Part shown: positions 12,501-24,200 of the stretch, piece by piece
Layout of the letters: each line of letters begins with the position of its first letter
How positions within the stretch are numbered: the stretch's first letter is position 1
DNA from: Beroe forskalii
Lineage: Eukaryota; Ctenophora; Nuda; Beroida; Beroidae
Direction of reading: 5' to 3'
DNA: 64,000 nt
NCBI GenBank assembly: GCA_011033025.1
Contig: WFMF01000268.1
Span: 1 to 64,000 of the forward strand
Made by a program: the position numbers and the translations under genes
The notes under the pieces: generated by a model
Seen by the model: the letters and a program-made list of their open reading frames with translations, nothing else
The model's database searches: none
What the model was told of the DNA's origin: nothing

Positions 12501-15500
12501 AGTAAACTGGGATGCGTTTTTGTCAAGAGTGAAAAATCTCATCTCATGTTCCAAAATCAAATCTTATAAAAGAGAGTACTGGTCAGTCATGGATCGGCAA
12601 GACTTTTGAATGCCCCGGCACCTTGCTGCCACTACATTACACATTTGTTGCGGAGAGTGATCACGCTTGCGACTTACAGTCGTGCCTGTTACTCTGTTAG
12701 CAGCTGACCGTGGGAGCTGTACAATGTAGGTGCCTTCATCATTCATGGCCTTAAAAAGGCAAAAACAAGGCAAAAGGTTTCATCATTACCATCTGCAGCG
12801 GTTTTTATTATAATGTGTGCGTCTGAATTCTTTTATTAGCTTTCAAAGGCAGACTCGGAGACTCCACAGGTAGCTACAGACTAACCAGTACTACAACTAT
12901 TGTAGTGATGTGTAAGTCTGTGCACGCCTTCACTCGGCTTTTTACCGATTCCCTGTCAAAGCTCCCTTTAAAGTTATAGTCCTAAACCTTAACCCGGAAC
13001 CCAACTACGCAAGCCCTAGTTCTAACTCTCATCCTAACCTCAACACTAACTTGATGTTTGAGGCTAACCTAAACACCGATTTTAGAGAAGTAGGCCGTAA
13101 ACACCGTAGATTGAGAGAACAGTTTTTTTCAGAGAAAGTTTTGATCCCTCACTGTGACACTTCATGTTACCTTCACCGAATGAGCGTATGAATACAGGTA
13201 GGTTTCGCAATATGAGGCTCGGGTTTGCCGATTCTGCCGTGTGTGTGTGGCCTGTGTGAGACCTGTGCTGGGCTTACAGAATTGCATGACTGGCTAGCCA
13301 GTCATGCAATTTTGTAGGCCCAGCGCGGGTCTCGGGCCGTGTACATGCGGTGGAGTCGGCGAGTTTGAGCCTCGTATTGCGAAGCCTACCTATATTTATA
13401 TGCTGTGTTCACTGTTCTGCATGTTCAGTGTGTTAAAGGCCAGTAATGGCCTATGCAGACACTGAGTGAAGTTTAAAGTAGCCTGACAAAGTATCAGAGG
13501 CCAAAAATGATAAAATGACTTGATGAAATTGATTGAGTATGACCTCCATTGGTCAGTACACAGCCTCATTAGCCTAATCATGGCCTCATTAACTGTTTCT
13601 CCATGTTTCAATGTACAAATGAACTTTTTAGTTTCAAATTTCCCAATAGCAAAATTAAGAGTTCTCATTTCTTCGATCCGCCTCGATCAAGGTCAATGGT
13701 GAACGAGCCCGAGGTCGGGTGTAGAGTGTTGAATGTAAACAATTACCTCATTAACACACAAGAATACCTGGGTACATGTCAAAATTCAATTAAGTGTATC
13801 AATTAGAACGCGATCTTGGCACTCACTACCCATATATATGAGTAAAAAAATTTAATATGTGCCGGCTCGCACATATTTTTTCGACCAAATTATATCAGTA
13901 AAATCGTAAAAATATGGGTAAAAAATATCAGAAAATAAATATCACTGATATATATGAGTGAAAATATGGCCATGGAACATAGGGGTAAGCAATGTGCTTG
14001 CCTATTCCAGTTGTTTATCTAAGCCTAGCTACATTTCCTGCAGGTAACGTGACGGGCCAGCACTCGCACGCAGCAGCGCAGCTACACGAGCACGGAGCTA
14101 TCCTAGACTCCCTCCTCGAGATTTGTAAAGGTCTGTGCTCTATATTCTACAGTTGAATAAGTAACCTTTTGATCAGTTGGTCGGATTTGCATGAAGGAAG
14201 GGGGGCTGGCAAGCCAATAGTGGTTTGCCAGCCTGAAGGCGGGCATGTACGACGCCTAGCGAACCACCGTCGTTTTAAATAATTTTCGGACTTTGACACC
14301 ACTGAGTCTTACATAATTTCCTTTGTTTTTCCTAAAATGGGGGGAATGAAAACGGTTCGCTTCAGTGTATAAAGGGAAGTTGGGTGAAAAGACCACGAAA
14401 GATAAGCAGAATGTAACGAAAGATGTGCTGTGCAAAGCTGTCAGAGTTATCACGAACACACTACAGAACGAGGAAGTCGCTTTTCCATAATTTCAACTTT
14501 ATAACAGTGGATTTCTAACTTGAAAGAGGTTAAAAAACTGAGATTTATTGTGATGTTAATTGTTAAATTTAAATACCTATCATTCATTGTGATGTTAAAT
14601 CTAAATTCATATCATTCCAGGAAGTAGCAGTTTCAGTGTCTCCTCAGCTAATCAAACTCTTCATCTCCCTCGGACAGCAAGCTGCTCAAGCCAAGATACA
14701 TGAGGTGGGAATTTTGTTATTTGCTTATTCGGGCCAAGACTTTCTGTCTCATTTACAAACTTCTCCCACCAACTACAAACTAGCCTTGTTATTGAACTCC
14801 ATAACAATAACCATTGTTCGTCTGACTGCACCTCACATATTTATTTGTAAAGTATGTTCTTTTTAAAATTCCTCACATAATTAATTAGAACATTGGAATG
14901 GCAAGGTGTATGGATGTAACTTATTCAGGCATTGGAGTATACCAAGCAAAACATTCGTGATTTTCATCTTTGGGACTTTTCCGCATTTATCTTCATACCA
15001 TATTTCACTTCGTTTCATGGTACATTTCTGTGCTAAAATTGATTAACATCCCATCATTTCCCTGAACAGATAGTGGTACATGTGCTGTGTGGGCTGAACA
15101 ACATGTCGTTTCACAATTGGGAGGGCTCTGTCTTCGTGAAACACAGGAATGTGATAGCTGACTTCACTATACGACTTCTCGCCATCAACCATACCGGGGT
15201 TACCGTTGAGGTTTGTCAAGTTTATACTTTTTTGGTTCAATGATGAAATCGCATATTTACCAAGTAGCTACTTCTAGAAAGGGGGTTCATTCTGAATTTT
15301 CCTCGCTGCATCCTTAAATCAGTATCATTTACGTACAAATGGCTTTCAAATGAACCTTTCAGAATCATCTCCAGATGTCATTATGTGATTACACTTGTGT
15401 AAAATATTTGAATAATGATTTATATTAAAATATTTGATTATCCCATCTTGAGCCCTCTTTAGTATCTATAGAGTTGGTGCCACACAAGCAGTGATCGCTG

Positions 15501-16679
15501 ACAGAAAAGTTGAATCAATCAAAGGTCACTCATGTGGCTTGATAATTGTGCATTTGTGCGTATCATATTTGGCTCATGTAGCTGATTATTATTACTAAGC
15601 ATCCAGGACAGCCACCTGATAAAAACATGATATTGACTTGTCAGCCTGACTAATATAACACTCTACAAATCAAAACATTGACACTGCCTAACTGCGTAAC
15701 GTATTGCAGGCGTTAGGAGTTCTGGGCAACTTGACCCAGTACCACGACGTGGCAGAGAAGATTTGTGAAGATAAACACGTCATTGACATCGCAGCTACGC
15801 TACTTGGTTGGTTTTAGTTGCAAAGGACTGGAGCACTTTCGGTGGCCTAGATAGAAACGTAGAATCTTCGATTGTCCGGTTGATCGATCAATTTTCAGTA
15901 AAGCTAATTTCAGTATAGCTAATATGCTAATATGAAATTAGAGCTAAATTTCAGTATAGAGCTGATTTTATTAATATGAAATTAATATCCACTGCAGATA
16001 GCGACAACAGTGAGCTGGTCTACAAAGCGTGTGGTGTCTTAGTAAACGTGTCAAAAAGCAAAGGAATTCCACGAGAAACTACCAAAAAACATCGTTAGTT
16101 ACTTCAGCAAATTCAAGATGACATTTGAATATATATGGAGGATTGATGTCAAGAAAAAATGCTCATCCATTACCGATGAGAAAACTTCATTCACATCCTC
16201 TGTTAATCAATTCCTTGATAAAGCTTAAATTTGCCCTCAATTTTTTGTACCTGAATCATTTCTGAAGCTGTAAATCTAAGCGCACTGTACCCCCAGGTAA
16301 GTCAAGTGTTGGAAGTAGTAACTGACGTAGGAATGCTAGACACCCAACTATCAACCGTATCTCTCTACCTCCTCTGGAACATCCTTTCATTAGGTAAAAT
16401 TACCTAGAGTGAATAAAATGAATGGTTCATCAATTACGGAAGGATTGCATGAATTTTATCCCCTCTCTCGAACCCCCTCATACCCTTATTCAGATCCCTA
16501 CTTCCCCTTCAGGAGAACTGAAAGTGTCAGAAGAAGAGACCGCCTCCCTGCTCTCCCTTCTTGCCGACTACACAGATACCAGCTACTGTGACACACCAGA
16601 CTGGAAGAACAACTTCCACCCTGTAGCTAAACAGCTCATAGGACTACTTGATAAGGAAAGCGATCTGCAGCCCTTGTAA
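9557..16679 (+). CDS. ARMC2: Armadillo repeat-containing protein 2
   Basis: ARMC2 is needed for axonemal central-apparatus assembly in motile cilia and sperm flagella. Sixteen exons: 9557-9667, 9869-10004, 10142-10251, 10379-10524, 10639-10786, 10976-11086, 11333-11527, 11768-11927, 14044-14130, 14402-14475, 14621-14704, 15070-15210, 15710-15806, 15998-16093, 16297-16393, 16513-16679 (TAA). Phases are consistent across all joins except one. The product is about 652 aa, shorter than the about 870-aa human protein, mainly at the N-terminus. Matches: an N-terminal block with STARPF, LNMELENLDSL, then armadillo helices such as LGALRNL, CFVLGNVTG, CGLNNMSFHN, LGVLGNLTQ and ACGVLVNV, ending NNFHPVAKQLIGLL. 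The ATG at 9557 follows an in-frame stop at 9521. Exon 14402-14475 has a weak acceptor and was chosen by phase and by similarity (DVLCKAVRVITN). One surplus A at 16053-16057 breaks the frame. Confidence 0.87.
12100..13985. mobile_element. Probable TIR element inside an ARMC2 intron
   Basis: The 2.1-kb intron 11928-14043 contains inverted ends. TGTTCCATGGCC occurs near 12100 and GGCCATGGAACA near 13970-13981. Both are followed inward by AT-rich sequence with repeated ATATGGCCATAT/TATATGAGTGA motifs, and flanked by short TnACCC/GGGGTAA inverted extensions. I cannot find a clear target-site duplication, so the exact borders are uncertain. A minus-strand 69-codon frame (12564-12773) might be a decayed transposon gene but matches nothing I recognise. 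The palindrome at 13196-13392 is nested within it. Confidence 0.5.
13196..13392. repeat. Near-complete 200-bp palindrome (fold-back MITE-like)
   Basis: Two arms of about 98 bp pair with roughly 80-85% identity around the centre GACTGGCTAGCCAGTC. The left arm starts AGGTAGGTTTCGCAATATGA and the right arm ends TATTGCGAAGCCTACCTAT. Matching landmarks in the arms include GAGGCTC, TGCTGGGC and AATTGCATGACTGGC. The flanks are AT-rich. No coding capacity. This is a fold-back/MITE structure by form; the family is unknown. Confidence 0.85.
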
Positions 16680-16698
16680 CACATCTTTCAGATAAACA

Positions 16699-16880
16699 CC
16701 ATGGTAACGCAGCTGATGTCACGCGATCATCATGGTAACGCAGCTGATATCATGTGATCATCATGGTAACGCAGCGATGTCAGGTGATCTCCATGGTAAC
16801 GCAGTTGATGTCATGTGATCTCCATGGTAACGCAGTGATGTCACGTGATCTCCATGGTAACGCAGTTGATGTCACGCGAT
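16699..16880. repeat. Minisatellite in ARMC2 3' UTR, about 33-bp unit
   Basis: Six tandem copies of a unit beginning CATGGTAACGCAG(C/T)TGATGTCA and ending CG(C/T)GATCTC or CGATCAT. It starts about 20 bp after the ARMC2 stop codon. Units carry GATGTCACGTGATC variants, so several contain an E-box (CACGTG). Confidence 0.9.
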
Positions 16881-17101
16881 TTCCCTCTTTCCATGGTATC
16901 ACAACATGCCATAATTCGCAAAAACTGCTGTTATACCACCCATTTTGCCATCCTACCTTTCCTGTAATGCAGGCCCACCGACCATCTTTAGGGCCTATAT
17001 ACCATTCCTAATCGGATGAAAAGATCTGTTTTTAATAAGAAGTCGTGTTATGTTTATATTCATATTATGAAAACTTGGCAGCAATTATTTAAATTTTATG
17101 A

Positions 17102-17107
17102 AATAAA
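17102..17107 (+). terminator. Candidate ARMC2 polyadenylation signal
   Basis: AATAAA lies about 420 bp after the ARMC2 stop, in an AT-rich tail. It is the first canonical hexamer I see downstream. Site use is inferred. Confidence 0.45.
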
Positions 17108-17509
17108 AAAGTTAAAGTTATATAATTAGCATATCCATAATCCTTCTGGGGGCATTTTCCGTTGAAATTAAATTATAAGACCATGCATGCATGGTATCTC
17201 TATCTAGATACTATGATCGTATCTAAATATAGATCCACTCTTTTTCTTAGGACAGAAAATAAGCACGCTTAATATTTTTCAGAATTACTGTTGCCATCAC
17301 AGGCGCATCCATAAACTCATTGATAATCTTAACAAGCAACGTTGATTGTAGAATCTCCATTCATCTTTGCTCACTCGTATTAATATAGTTACTACAAGCT
17401 TACAAGTATAAAGTCACTTCATGCTACGCATAGTTACACGTTAATCAAGATTTATTGGCAGTCTGTTTTACTTACCTGGGTGACCACTAACCAACCCCTA
17501 CTTCCACAA

Positions 17510-17690
17510 TTTTTTCACGTTACGTGACGTCTCTATTTTCTAATCTTCACGTAACGTGACATGTTTAACGTGACGTTTCTTATCTTCCCATAACGTGACG
17601 CGTCACGTGAACGATCAGGTCACGAGTTACAACAAATCGTATACATTAGTATTGAAATTAAGTCCTATAAATAGGACTTAATTTTAATAT
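17510..17690. promoter_or_regulatory. Cluster of ACGT palindromes and a hairpin upstream of the next gene
   Basis: Between 17515 and 17630, TTCACGTTACGTGACGT, TTCACGTAACGTGACAT, TTAACGTGACGTTT and TAACGTGACGCGTCACGTGA follow at about 30-40 bp intervals, giving repeated CRE-like TGACGT and CACGTGA cores. At 17655-17686 a perfect inverted repeat, AATTAAGTCC + TATAAATA + GGACTTAATT, presents a TATA-like core. The block lies about 500-700 bp before the ATG at 18202. Promoter function is inferred from position and motifs only. Confidence 0.35.
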
Positions 17691-18201
17691 TTGAATTTTG
17701 ATACCTTGATTAATACATAATTGCGTTTAAAAGCCATCTAGAGGAAAATGCCCCCTTTTCTGGCAGATGAAATTTAACTTATTTATATTAACGTTTTAGT
17801 ATTCCTTTTGATACATTGCTGTGCAATATTATGTTGGTTTTGTTTGTGTATCAACAGTGTAAATTGTACATTATGTAACATAATAAATTGTGATGCTTGC
17901 AGTGGCTTGCTTTCATTGAAGTGTCAAACCGATGAAATCACTTCATTGAGTGAAGGATGAAATGTGACAGAAACCAGATAAACGCAGTTCCATTCGGCGA
18001 TCGATGAAAACTCATGTTCTAACCATGAAGATTCAGATCAGTTGATGATTTGAATTAAAGCTTAAACTCTTTAATATTTTGCTCTTCAATATTTTAAATT
18101 TGACGTTATTGTCATGTATGTATTTCATCAAATAACAAGTATCTAAAACTTCCCGCGTATAATCTTAACTGCTTCTCTACAGCTAGGATGACACAGATCA
18201 C

Positions 18202-21200
18202 ATGACTGGAGAAGGAAGAGGAGGGGATGGGGGAGTAGAAGAAGAAGAGTTAGGAGTGGTAGAGGGGATATTGGATGGAGTGGGGGGACTAGGAGATCTC
18301 GCTACTAACGGAAGAGAGGACTACTCAGTCCGATACACACCCCGCTCCAACATGACCCCTATTGAAGAGTCCAGCTACTCCCCAAAAGACGAGTGGAGGA
18401 ACAGGGGGTGTAAGATGAAGGGGCGGCACCGGACTGCTTCAACTCGGAGTGAGGAGGAAAGGGAGATGTACAACCTGTCCCTCCAGTGGCTGGAGGCCAA
18501 CCCTCCGTCAAGCGAGGAGTTGTTAGGTGAGTGCGATACGTCAACTTATAACACTCCTAATGTACTCTTCGCTTACTGTTTCTTGGAAACACGCCCTTTT
18601 CCTAATACTTATTCAGTGCCTCTCATGGACACAGTAGTGTCTCAGACTTAAGAACCAGCTCCTATACCCATCATTAGTACGGTGTATAAGCTTGCCATAC
18701 AATATTATCATAATGATATGTACTATGTTTTGTACTTGATTCCTTTAACTTTTTAAGACTTCGTACCAATGCAATATTGTTAATTGATTGGCGAATGTAA
18801 CATAGAATCTTTTATCAAAATAGAAAGTTGAAAAGTAAGTTATAAACGACAACGTTTAAAACTTACTAACTTCCACTGGCTCGCTGGGGGGGGGGGAGTT
18901 ATTACAGCCCCCGTCTGTTTGAGATTGAAGAGTACTTTTCAGTCTCAAATAGACGGGGGGATTCGATTGCAGTTTTTGGATTATTAGTATTACTACAGTG
19001 GGTACAGTTATTTAACACCCTACCCGTTAATTAATTGTATCTGACTTTCGGAAATTCGTACGAATTTCCAAATTCGGACTCTTGACCTTCACGAAATCTG
19101 TAACTTTCAATACATTCACTCATTTTCCATTTCAATAAATCAATAAATATCGACGCCATTTGCTCCTAAGTCATCCGGCACTGTGTTGGTTTATTGAGGG
19201 TGTACCTCATGAAAATCCAAGTGTTCAATTGGTCATGTTTCTTTTTGCCGCATGAAAAATTCAAAGTTAAAGTCATTAGGTTTAGGTAGCTACTTAGTAT
19301 GATTGATATGCTACTGAAACATAGGTAAGTCTAAGTTAGTAAGTTTAAAGGGATCTATTTGCTTAAATTGAGGATTTAGAATACTTACGGTTTTCCTTGA
19401 TGCGAAGCACAAAGAGATATGCAGGGTAGTAAGCTCATTATCTCATACTGATAGAGAGCATCACCTTCAATTTGTGCTTTTGTGATTGTATACCGCTGCC
19501 CGTTCGTGGGTAACTTTTAGGAATAAATTTAATTCCAAAGTATAACAGTTTTTATTGCGCTGCAGTACTGATATTTACATTATTTTAGGTTTAGTTGATT
19601 CAAAATCATGAGTTTGAGTGTTGATAAGCACGCGCGCGCTGATTATGTAATTTAAAGTATTAACGCCGCGCAATTCGATCTAGGATGAAAATGTATCGAT
19701 TTGAAATAGTTTTGCGGAGGAATGAATGGTTGCGCGCGCAGCAATGCGCGCGCAAACGATCATACATACATAATCTTGAACTTCGTTTCGCATAATTTCT
19801 TTCTCGCAATAACATTTTCCCTCCTCAACGCCTTTTTATGCTTATCCTGCTTTGAATCGATTAATAATTTAGCATCTTAGGTTTTTTCATTTAATCAACT
19901 TGCTCAGTTATAATTGAAGCATAATAATTAGCTAATTATTGGATATTTAATCATTGATGGAATCATGAATAATTATGGTCCTTATTAGTTTATAGTTTTG
20001 ATGCTTCACTTCCTCCGATCTATTATTCCCAATTCAAATTATGAATTGTAGAATATCCATAATCCTAGTTCAAAACCAATTAATTACCTATTGTACTGTG
20101 ACATAATTCAAATGTAACAGATACCGGCAACCGCTCCAAAAGTAGCCTCCTCTCGTCTCTTCTCGGCAAACCCACGCTGCCATTCAGCCCCGTTTAACTG
20201 TATATATTAGGTCATTAGGACTTGTTGCCGGTATATTGGTATAAAATTTCAACAATATGACTTGAAAGTATTGAAAATTATTGAAAATAATGACGTTTTT
20301 TCATGAGGTAGAGTAGCGGAATTTTAGAATTAAAGAACTAACTCAGTACAGCATGCAGTACCTACCTTACACAGGTATTATTATGATTTGTTTGTTAACA
20401 TTTTGCAAATGATTTTCGAAAAGTTTAGTGAAAGACGAAATGAGAAAGAAACCTTGCAGTAAAATTAGAAGTCTCACTTCTACCGTACCTTACAGTTCCA
20501 TAGAGAGCTTGTTTTGTCGGGATCACAGATAGGCGACGTAAACATGCGAGCTTCCAATTGCCTCCAATTCTGGGACAAATTTTCCTAATTACATTTTATC
20601 CGTTTATCGCGAACATTACCCATAATGTGTTTGTATTTTGATTTTTATCATTATCTATTGGGTCTTAAAGGGATCGTTCACATATTACGTAATCAATTTT
20701 TGGGCATTTTTTACCCCCCTCCCCCCCCCCTCCGTAATCAAACGTAATCATGGCCAAACCCCCCCTCTTTTTCGGAAAATATTACGTAATCATGGCCCAA
20801 CCCCCCCCCCCCTCTCCTTCAGTTTTTTTGACGTCACCAAAAAACTATCTAACTGACAAAAAATTAGAAATTTAGAACAGTATCGTGTGTTTCATTTCAA
20901 TCATCAACATCATCGACCTGAAGATGACATTCAAAGCTTCTTTTAGTTTTTCCTACGGAAATCTCGCCTACGACAACTCCTCTGACAATGAAGCAATGAG
21001 ATGGACACCTCCTCCTCTTTCTCTTCCTCCAACGCATCCTCATCTGCTCATCATCCTCCTCTACACTTGAGGCCCCCAGTTCCACTGAAGAGCCAGAAAT
21101 CAACGTCTTGGTCCCACCTCAACCTCCTTCAAAACCGATGGAAATTGGAACCAAAGTTCAGTATCCGTGTCCTGCTCATCTGCCACCAAAGCCGACAGAA

Positions 21201-24200
21201 CCCAAGATCCAGATCGGCCCTAGCCCCTAAGTGCCAGATCAGAGTCTGTCAACTTCACAGACAACTGCAGGTTCGCTACACCTTCATCAAAAAGATTGAT
21301 TCCATTTCCTGGATAATGGAGCTGCGGATGTACGCCATGACCGGCTCTGGCATCAACTCTAGAGCTCTAGGGCAAGAAAGGCCTCCGAACCTCTGATCAA
21401 GCACAGAGCAGCAAACCTTATATACAAAGAGGCACTGGAGTGGTTTGGAAGAGTTCAACGAATGGAGTACATCCCTCCTATATGGGCAGCACTTAAGGAA
21501 CTATACATTCTGAACCATATTTTGTTAGAGTAGATCATGTTTTAATCATAATAATGAAATTTAGACAATTTTTCTGCAAATGGTTAATTTTTGGTAATAA
21601 AAATTCGGAAATCCTTTAAATTTTCATAAAAAAATCTTGAAAATTTTCATGAAAATTCTTGAAATTTTCATGAAAATTCGTGAAATTTTCATAAAAATCC
21701 TTGAAATTTTCATGAAAATTTAGATATTTTGATTACGTAATCATTGGCCAAACCCCCCCTCCCCCCTCGTAATCAAACGTAATCATTTGGAAACCCCCTC
21801 CCCCCTCGGAGCTGATTACGTAATATGTGAACGATCCCTAAGACTCTTAATGTATATAACTCTAGGTGAGATCAGGATATCTGGCCTGATACCATGAAGA
21901 TATGGGCCCCAAGAACTTACACACTTTGTTTCGCTTTCTTCTTCTAGCAACAACTACTTACATTCTATGGTGCCAGTATAACTGTATTTCACAATCCTCG
22001 TGGTCCTTTTTAGCAGTGAACTTCACAGATACTTCCCGTGATACTCCCAGTCAGTCCAATGAAATGAAGCAGGATCTGCAAGTCCCCTCTCAAGACTGGC
22101 TCCACGCTCAGTTTATGAAAGCTATCCATATCTCAGGATACTCCTACCAACCCCCAAATGACTGGTCAAACTGCGAACCTCCTTGGCTGACTTACTACTT
22201 CCCTAACATTGATACTATTTTTACTGGTATCCCTAAGACTGGTTGTACTAACTGGGTAAACGCATTGTTAGAAACTGAGGGTGCAGTTGAACCAGGAAAG
22301 AAAGTAAACACACACTTTTTCAAGATGACCTTTTCCATGGAAAATTCCTTGGAAGGGCCGCACAATTCCACTCTGTGGAACGCTTTCAGTTTCGCAGTTA
22401 TAAGAAACCCCTGGACTCGACTTGTTTCTGGGTTCCAGGACAAAGTATCAAATACTTCTAATAACCAAGCCTATAAGAGGATTGGAGAAGGAATCTTGAG
22501 GCGAATGCGTAACATTACAGACAAAGCCGTGCTGGCCAATTTGTATCCAACTTTTGAGGAATTCATCAAGGTTTTAGTTCTGGATAAGGGTCGTTCAGAT
22601 CGACACTTTAAACCACAATTCTCCATTATGTGCGTCCCTCATGCTGCATACCACTACATCGTACCACTGGAGTTTTCAGATCAAATGGAGGAGGATGTAT
22701 CGAGGAAAATAGGGAGGGATGTGATCCCTCGGGGATCGTATGACAAAGTAACATCCGATCCGAGGTATCAGAAATCAACTTTGTTAGCGAAGGAATGGCT
22801 GTCAGGAATTGATAAGGAGCTTTTAGAACAGTTCTACGAGATTTATAAAGCGGATTTCGTTATGGGGAATTATTCAAATTTTACAGACCCAGATTTCCCG
22901 TTACCTAAATATTCATAACGCAAATTTCAACTACCACTATAAACTGTACTATTGTTTAACTTTGCTATTAATGTTCAAATGTTCAGGAAATTGAATAAAT
23001 GATTTGCCCAAATATGCGCACACACTTTGCTTAGATCATTTCATATTGATTTATATGTTTGTCCTGCAGCTATGAAACTGAATATATTTATTCATATTAT
23101 TATTAGTTTTCAGTAACTTTTCAAAGTTTCACATTTGTCAGTTGTCACTCGCATAATTTATTTATGGCACTGTCTTCATCACGCATCAGTTGGTGCGTGG
23201 AGTTGAGACTTAAAGCAACAATTTGCACTTGGGACTGTTCCTGTGAGACACAGGGTCAAGATTAGGGCTGATGCTCTGATGAGGAGCACTGAAAACCGCT
23301 TTTTATTTGATAATGTTCAAATCATTGTATACTGAAACAACCCAAAACCAAGTTCACCAAAACCAAGTTATGTGCATAATTTAAGAATTTACCTGCATAT
23401 GACGCGGCTCATGTAATAATGTCAGAATTCCCCACACGTACAATCGCACAATCGTAGCTCTAAGGTAGTGTTTTGTTCTTCAGTTCCTCTAAATTATTCA
23501 CTCACTCATAACTCAAATAATTCAAGTCAGGAACCCCATTTTAACATCGTTCGAATCTAACAGATGTCGCTGAGTCGCTCTAAAACATTGACCTCCCAAT
23601 TCACGTACTTATTCTATCGCTTTTATTGGAAAATTGCAAATTTTACTTCAATGGCTATTCAACCATTTTCACTATTTTTTTATATAGTTGAACTTAAAAT
23701 GAGTTGTATAGCTATAATATACGGATATTGACGTTTTTCATGAGGGACGCATTGAAAAACCACATGGTAGTACAGGGTTAGGTAGTACTCGTGTTTGTGC
23801 ATTGCTCGTATTGCTGTCATCACCGTGTAAATTCATACTTTCGAATGATAACTGGACAAATGATAATTGAATATTTTGAATCACGGGGGAGTTTCCAATA
23901 TAGTCTTTATGGTGACTGGACTGATTAAAATAAGGAGAGGGGCTGGGAAAAGCAAAATTAACATGATGAAATATGCGGTTTTATCATCGTTTCTTTGACT
24001 TGAGTAATTCATCGAAGCTTTTGAGTCTAATGTATTGCCCTCTAGCTATCTAGGTGAGATCATCTTACTGGCCAGATATCAGGAGGATATATGAGTCCCA
24101 GGAACTTTCTGCACTACATCCTTCTTCTTGCAACAATAACTTACATTCTGTGGTATTTGAAGCAGTATGTCGCTATTTCTCAGTCATCTTGGACACCTTT

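Noticed and set aside
24060-24090. Trans-splice leader acceptor before the sulfotransferase ATGs
   Set aside because: CAG lies 8-10 nt before the ATG in copies B, C and F, but copy A differs, and nothing else in the window supports spliced-leader use. Kept only as a passing note.
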